The position numbers and the translations under genes are program-made. A stretch of 64,000 nucleotides of DNA from Antedon mediterranea (lineage: Eukaryota; Echinodermata; Crinoidea; Comatulida; Antedonidae). Location of the stretch: contig NC_092678.1 of the NCBI RefSeq assembly GCF_964355755.1, positions 10,142,922 to 10,206,921 of the forward strand. Direction: 5' to 3'. The notes beneath the pieces were generated by a model, which searched no databases, was not told where the DNA came from, and saw only the letters and a list, made by a program, of their open reading frames with translations. Of the stretch, positions 61,001 to 64,000 are shown piece by piece. The first letter of the stretch is position 1. Every line of letters starts with the position of its first letter.

Positions 61001-63440
61001 TTGTGTGAAAAAGTTTTGTCGAAATGCTCAAAATGGTCTAAAACGTTTTTAAAACGATATTAAGCTATTTTGTGCTCTTTGATGTTTTTGTGTAACCAAG
61101 TTTCATCGATATGAACAAAATGGTCTAAAACGTCTCAAAATGCGATTTGAAGGTATTCTGAGCACTTTGGTGTTTTTGGGTGAAAAGTTTTAACGAAATG
61201 CTCAAAATGGTCTAAAACGGTTTCTAATGTGATTTTAAGCACTTTGAAGTATTTGTAAAAACAAGTTTCATCGAAATGCACAAAATAGTCTAAAACGTCT
61301 TCAAATGCGATTTGAAGCTTTTCTAAGCACTTTGGTGTTTTTATGTTAACAAGTTTTTTCGAAAATCACAAAATGGTCTAAAACGTCTCCAAATGCGATT
61401 TGAAGATATTCTGAGCACTTTGGTGTTTTTATGTTAAAAAGTATTTTCGAAAATCACAAAATGGTCTAAAACGTCTCCAAATGCGATTTGAAGCTCTTCT
61501 GTACACTTTGATGTTTTGTGTGAAAAAGTTTAGTCGAAATGCTCAAAATGGTCTATAACGTTTTTAAAACGATATTAAGCTATTTTGTGCTCTTTGATGT
61601 TTTTGTGTAACCAAGTTTCATCGAAAATCACAAAATGGTCTAAAACGTCTCCAAATGCGATTTGAAGATATTCTGAGCACTTTGGTGTTTTTATGTTAAC
61701 AAGTTTTTTCGAAAATCACAAAATGGTCTAAAACGTCTCCAAATGCGATTTGAAGATATTCTGAGCACTTTGGTGTTTTTATGTTAAAAAGTTTTTTCGA
61801 AAATCACAAAATGGTCTAAAACGTCTCCAAATGCGATTTGAAGCTATTCTATACACTTTGATGTTTTGTGTTAAAAAGTTTTGTCGAAATGCTCAAAATG
61901 GTTTAAAACGTTTTTAAAACGATATTAAGCTATTTTGTGCTCTTTGATGTTTTTGTGTAACCAAGTTTCATCGAAATGAACAAAATGGTCTAAAACGTCT
62001 CCAAATGCGATTTGAAGCTTTTCCAAGCACTTTGCTGTTTTTATGTTAACAAGTTTTTTCGAAAATCACAAAATTGTCTAAAACGTCTCAAAATGCGATT
62101 TGAAGGTATTCTGAGCACTTTGGTGTTTTTGTGTGAAAAGTTTTAACGAAAAGCTCAAAATGGTCTAAAACGGTTCTAATGTGATTTTAAGCACTTTGAT
62201 GTTTTTGTACAACCAAGTTTCATCGAAATGCTCAAAATGGTCTAAAACGTTTTTAAAACGATATTAAGCTATTTTGTGCTCTTTGATGTTTTTGTGTAAC
62301 CAAGTTTTTTCGAAAATCACAAAATGGTCTAAAACGTCTCCAAATGCGATTTGAAGCTTTTCTAAGCACTTTGGTGTTTTTATGTTAACAAGTTTTTTCG
62401 AAAATCACAAAATGGTCTAAAACGTCTCCAAATGCGATTTGAAGATATTCTGAGCACTTTGGTGTTTTTCTGTTAAAAAGTATTTTCGAAAATCACAAAA
62501 TGGTCTAAAACGTCTCCAAATGCAATTTGAAGCTATTCTGTACACTTTGATGTTTTGTGTGAAAAAGTTTTGTCAAAATGCTCAAAATGGTCTAAAACGT
62601 TTTTAAAACGATATTAAGCTATTTTGTGCTCTTTGATGTTTTTGTATAACCAAGTTTTTTCGAAAATCACAAAATGGTCTAAAACGTCTCCAAATGCGAT
62701 TTGAAGCTTTTCTAAACACTTTGGTGTTTTTATGTTAACAAGTTTTTTCGAAAATCACAAAATGGTCTAAAACGTCTCCAAATCCGATTTGAAGCTATTC
62801 TGTACACTTTGATGTTTTGTGTGAAAAAGTTTTGTCGAAATGCTCAAAATGGTCTAAAACGTTTTTAAAACGATATTAAGCTATTTTGTGCTCTTTGATG
62901 TTTTTGTGTAACCAAGTTTCATCGATATGAACAAAATGGTCTAAAACGTCTCAAAATGCGATTTGAAGGTATTCTGAGCACTTTGGTGTTTTTGGGTGAA
63001 AAGTTTTAACGAAATGCTCAAAATGGTCTAAAACGGTTTCTAATGTGATTTTAAGCACTTTGAAGTATTTGTAAAAACAAGTTTCATCGAAATGCACAAA
63101 ATAGTCTAAAACGTCTCCAAATGCGATTTGAAGCTTTTCTAAGCACTTTGGTGTTTTTATGTTAACAAGTTTTTTCGAAAATCACAAAATGGTCTAAAAC
63201 GTCTCCAAATGCGATTTGAAGATATTCTGAGCACTTTGGTGTTTTTATGTTAAAAAGTATTTTCGAAAATCACAAAATGGTCTAAAACGTCTCCAAATGC
63301 GATTTGAAGCTCTTCTGTACACTTTGATGTTTTGTGTGAAAAAGTTTAGTCGAAATGCTCAAAATGGTCTAAAACGTTTTTAAAACGATATTAAGCTATT
63401 TTGTGCTCTTTGATGTTTTTGTGTAACCAAGTTTCATCGA
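56821..63440. repeat. Second copy of unit 5 (+30480)
   Basis: This stretch aligns with 26341-32960 without visible indels. The right end is defined by a switch from TTTCATCGAAATGAAC in the first copy to TTTCATCGAAAATCAC here. A private CGAATTGCTC occurs near 60244. Within the unit 59.8-60.7 kb is itself repeated at 62.9-63.8 kb (offset 3107). Confidence 0.85.
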
Positions 63441-64000
63441 AAATCACAAAATGGTCTAAAACGTCTCCAAATGCGATTTGAAGCTTTTCCAAGCACTTTG
63501 CTGTTTTTATGTTAACAAGTTTTTTCGAAAATCACAAAATGGTCTAAAACGTCTCAAAATACGATATTAAGCTGTTTTGTGCACTTTGATGATTTGTGTG
63601 AAAAGTTTTAACGAAATGCTCAAAATGGTTTAAAACGGTTTCTAATGTGATTTTAAGCACTTTGATGTTTTTATGTAGCCAAGTTTTTTCGAAAATCACA
63701 AAATGGTCAAAAACGTCTCCAAATGCGATTTGAAGCTTTTCTAAGCACTTTGGTGTTTTTATGTTAACAAGTTTTTTCGAAAATCACAAAATGGTCTAAA
63801 ACGTCTTCAAATGCGATTTGAAGATATTCTGAGCACTTTGGTGTTTTTCTGTTAAAAAGTATTTTCGAAAATCACAAAAGGGTCTATAACGTCTCCAAAT
63901 GCGATTTGAAGCTATTCTAGACACTTTGATGTTTTGTGTGAAAAATTTTCTCGAAATGCTCAAAATGGTCTAAAACGTTTTCCAATACCATTATTAAGCT
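63441..64000. repeat. Partial module at the right edge
   Basis: The CTGTTTTGTGCAC variant (63561 region), a perfect-dyad TCTTCAAAT-GCG-ATTTGAAGA monomer (near 63804-63824), a CAAAAGGGTCTATAACG core (near 63877) and the GAAAAATTTTCTCG and ACCATTATTAAG variants shared with 47.6 kb follow one another. The array continues past the end of the window. Confidence 0.8.

Larger units (their letters stand above)
1..64000 (+). repeat. Continuous satellite DNA array, ~87-88-bp monomer family
   Basis: Every part of the window is made of one monomer family, recognisable by the recurring core AAAATGGTCTAAAACG and by TTTTTTCGAAAATCAC about 70 bp further on. Spacing between cores was counted directly at 651, 739, 826, 913, 1001, 1088, 1166 and 1254, giving 88, 87, 87, 88, 87, 78 and 88 bp. 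All copies read in the same direction; I found no inverted copy and no insertion of other sequence. The array is AT-rich (27 G+C in the 88-bp copy at 651-738). No interval over 300 bp lacks the repeat, so there is no intergenic sequence to describe. The family is not one I recognise. Long uninterrupted arrays of this kind are typical of eukaryotic centromeric or heterochromatic satellites; the centromere assignment is inference. Confidence 0.98.

Noticed and set aside
1-64000. CRISPR array
   Set aside because: Repeats are regular, but the sequence between conserved cores is itself conserved in every unit; there are no unique spacers, no leader and no cas genes.
1-64000. Protein-binding arrays of bacterial or phage type (iterons, parS clusters)
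   Set aside because: Hundreds of 87-88-bp units over 64 kb with nested multi-kilobase duplication are far beyond the scale of such arrays, and no replication or partition gene is present.
1-64000. Assembly artefact: collapsed or falsely duplicated modules
   Set aside because: Not fully excluded. Modules differ by private substitutions and by indels of 86, 88, 254 and 931 bp, which argues against simple duplication of one contig piece; read-level support would decide.

Overview
The whole 64-kb window is one uninterrupted, head-to-tail satellite DNA array. I see no protein-coding gene, RNA gene, transposon, CRISPR array or unique-sequence interval anywhere in it. Both edges cut through the array, so it continues outside the window. 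This architecture points to a eukaryotic chromosome, most plausibly a centromeric, pericentromeric or other heterochromatic block. I do not recognise the monomer and cannot name the species; plant or animal (especially invertebrate) are both open.

The building block is an AT-rich monomer of about 87-88 bp (GC is 27 of 88 in the copy at 651-738), all copies in the same orientation, with roughly 730-740 copies across the window. Several recurrent subfamilies can be read directly: A and A-prime (88 bp), B (87 or 88 bp), C (87 bp), D (87 bp) and E (78 bp, or 77 bp in one variant, lacking a 10-bp internal piece). Monomers ending in the cassette TGCTC (B and D) are almost always followed by C or E respectively. 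The array is therefore built from B-C pairs (about 174 bp) and D-E pairs (about 165 bp), interleaved with A-type monomers.

Above this lies a second, irregular level of higher-order repetition. Modules of about 1 to 7 kb recur almost base for base at 5.0/4.9 kb, 9.45/9.2/9.1 kb, 4.8 kb, 29.5 kb, 30.5 kb, 33.5 kb and 45.7 kb offsets. Main layout: 1-5013 (unit 1); 5014-8722 (unit 2, a 931-bp-deleted copy of unit 1); 8723-16290 (unit 3); 16291-18170 (linker with a 515-bp tandem duplication); 18171-25410 (unit 4, copy of unit 3); 24720-31930 (a 4.8-kb tandem register); 26341-32960 (unit 5); 32961-36950 (mosaic of earlier modules); 36911-38545 (copy of 3.4-5.0 kb); 38262-45150 (copy of unit 3); 45150-47570 (copy of 30.2-32.6 kb); 47571-48252 (junction); 48253-53650 (part copy of unit 3, then a roughly 1.7-kb tandem series); 53690-54640 (copy of 3.9-4.8 kb); 54640-58050 (copy of unit 3 start); 56821-63440 (copy of unit 5); 63441-64000 (partial module resembling 47.6 kb at its end).

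The open reading frames in the window are by-products of the repeat. An 87-bp or 78-bp monomer is a multiple of three, so a stop-free frame on the minus strand can run through several monomers, while each 88-bp monomer shifts the frame. Nearly all these frames lack an ATG. The interest of the window is the organisation of the satellite: alternating monomer cassettes, dyad symmetries, undepleted CpG, chimeric monomers that fossilise recombination, and multi-kilobase segmental amplification.
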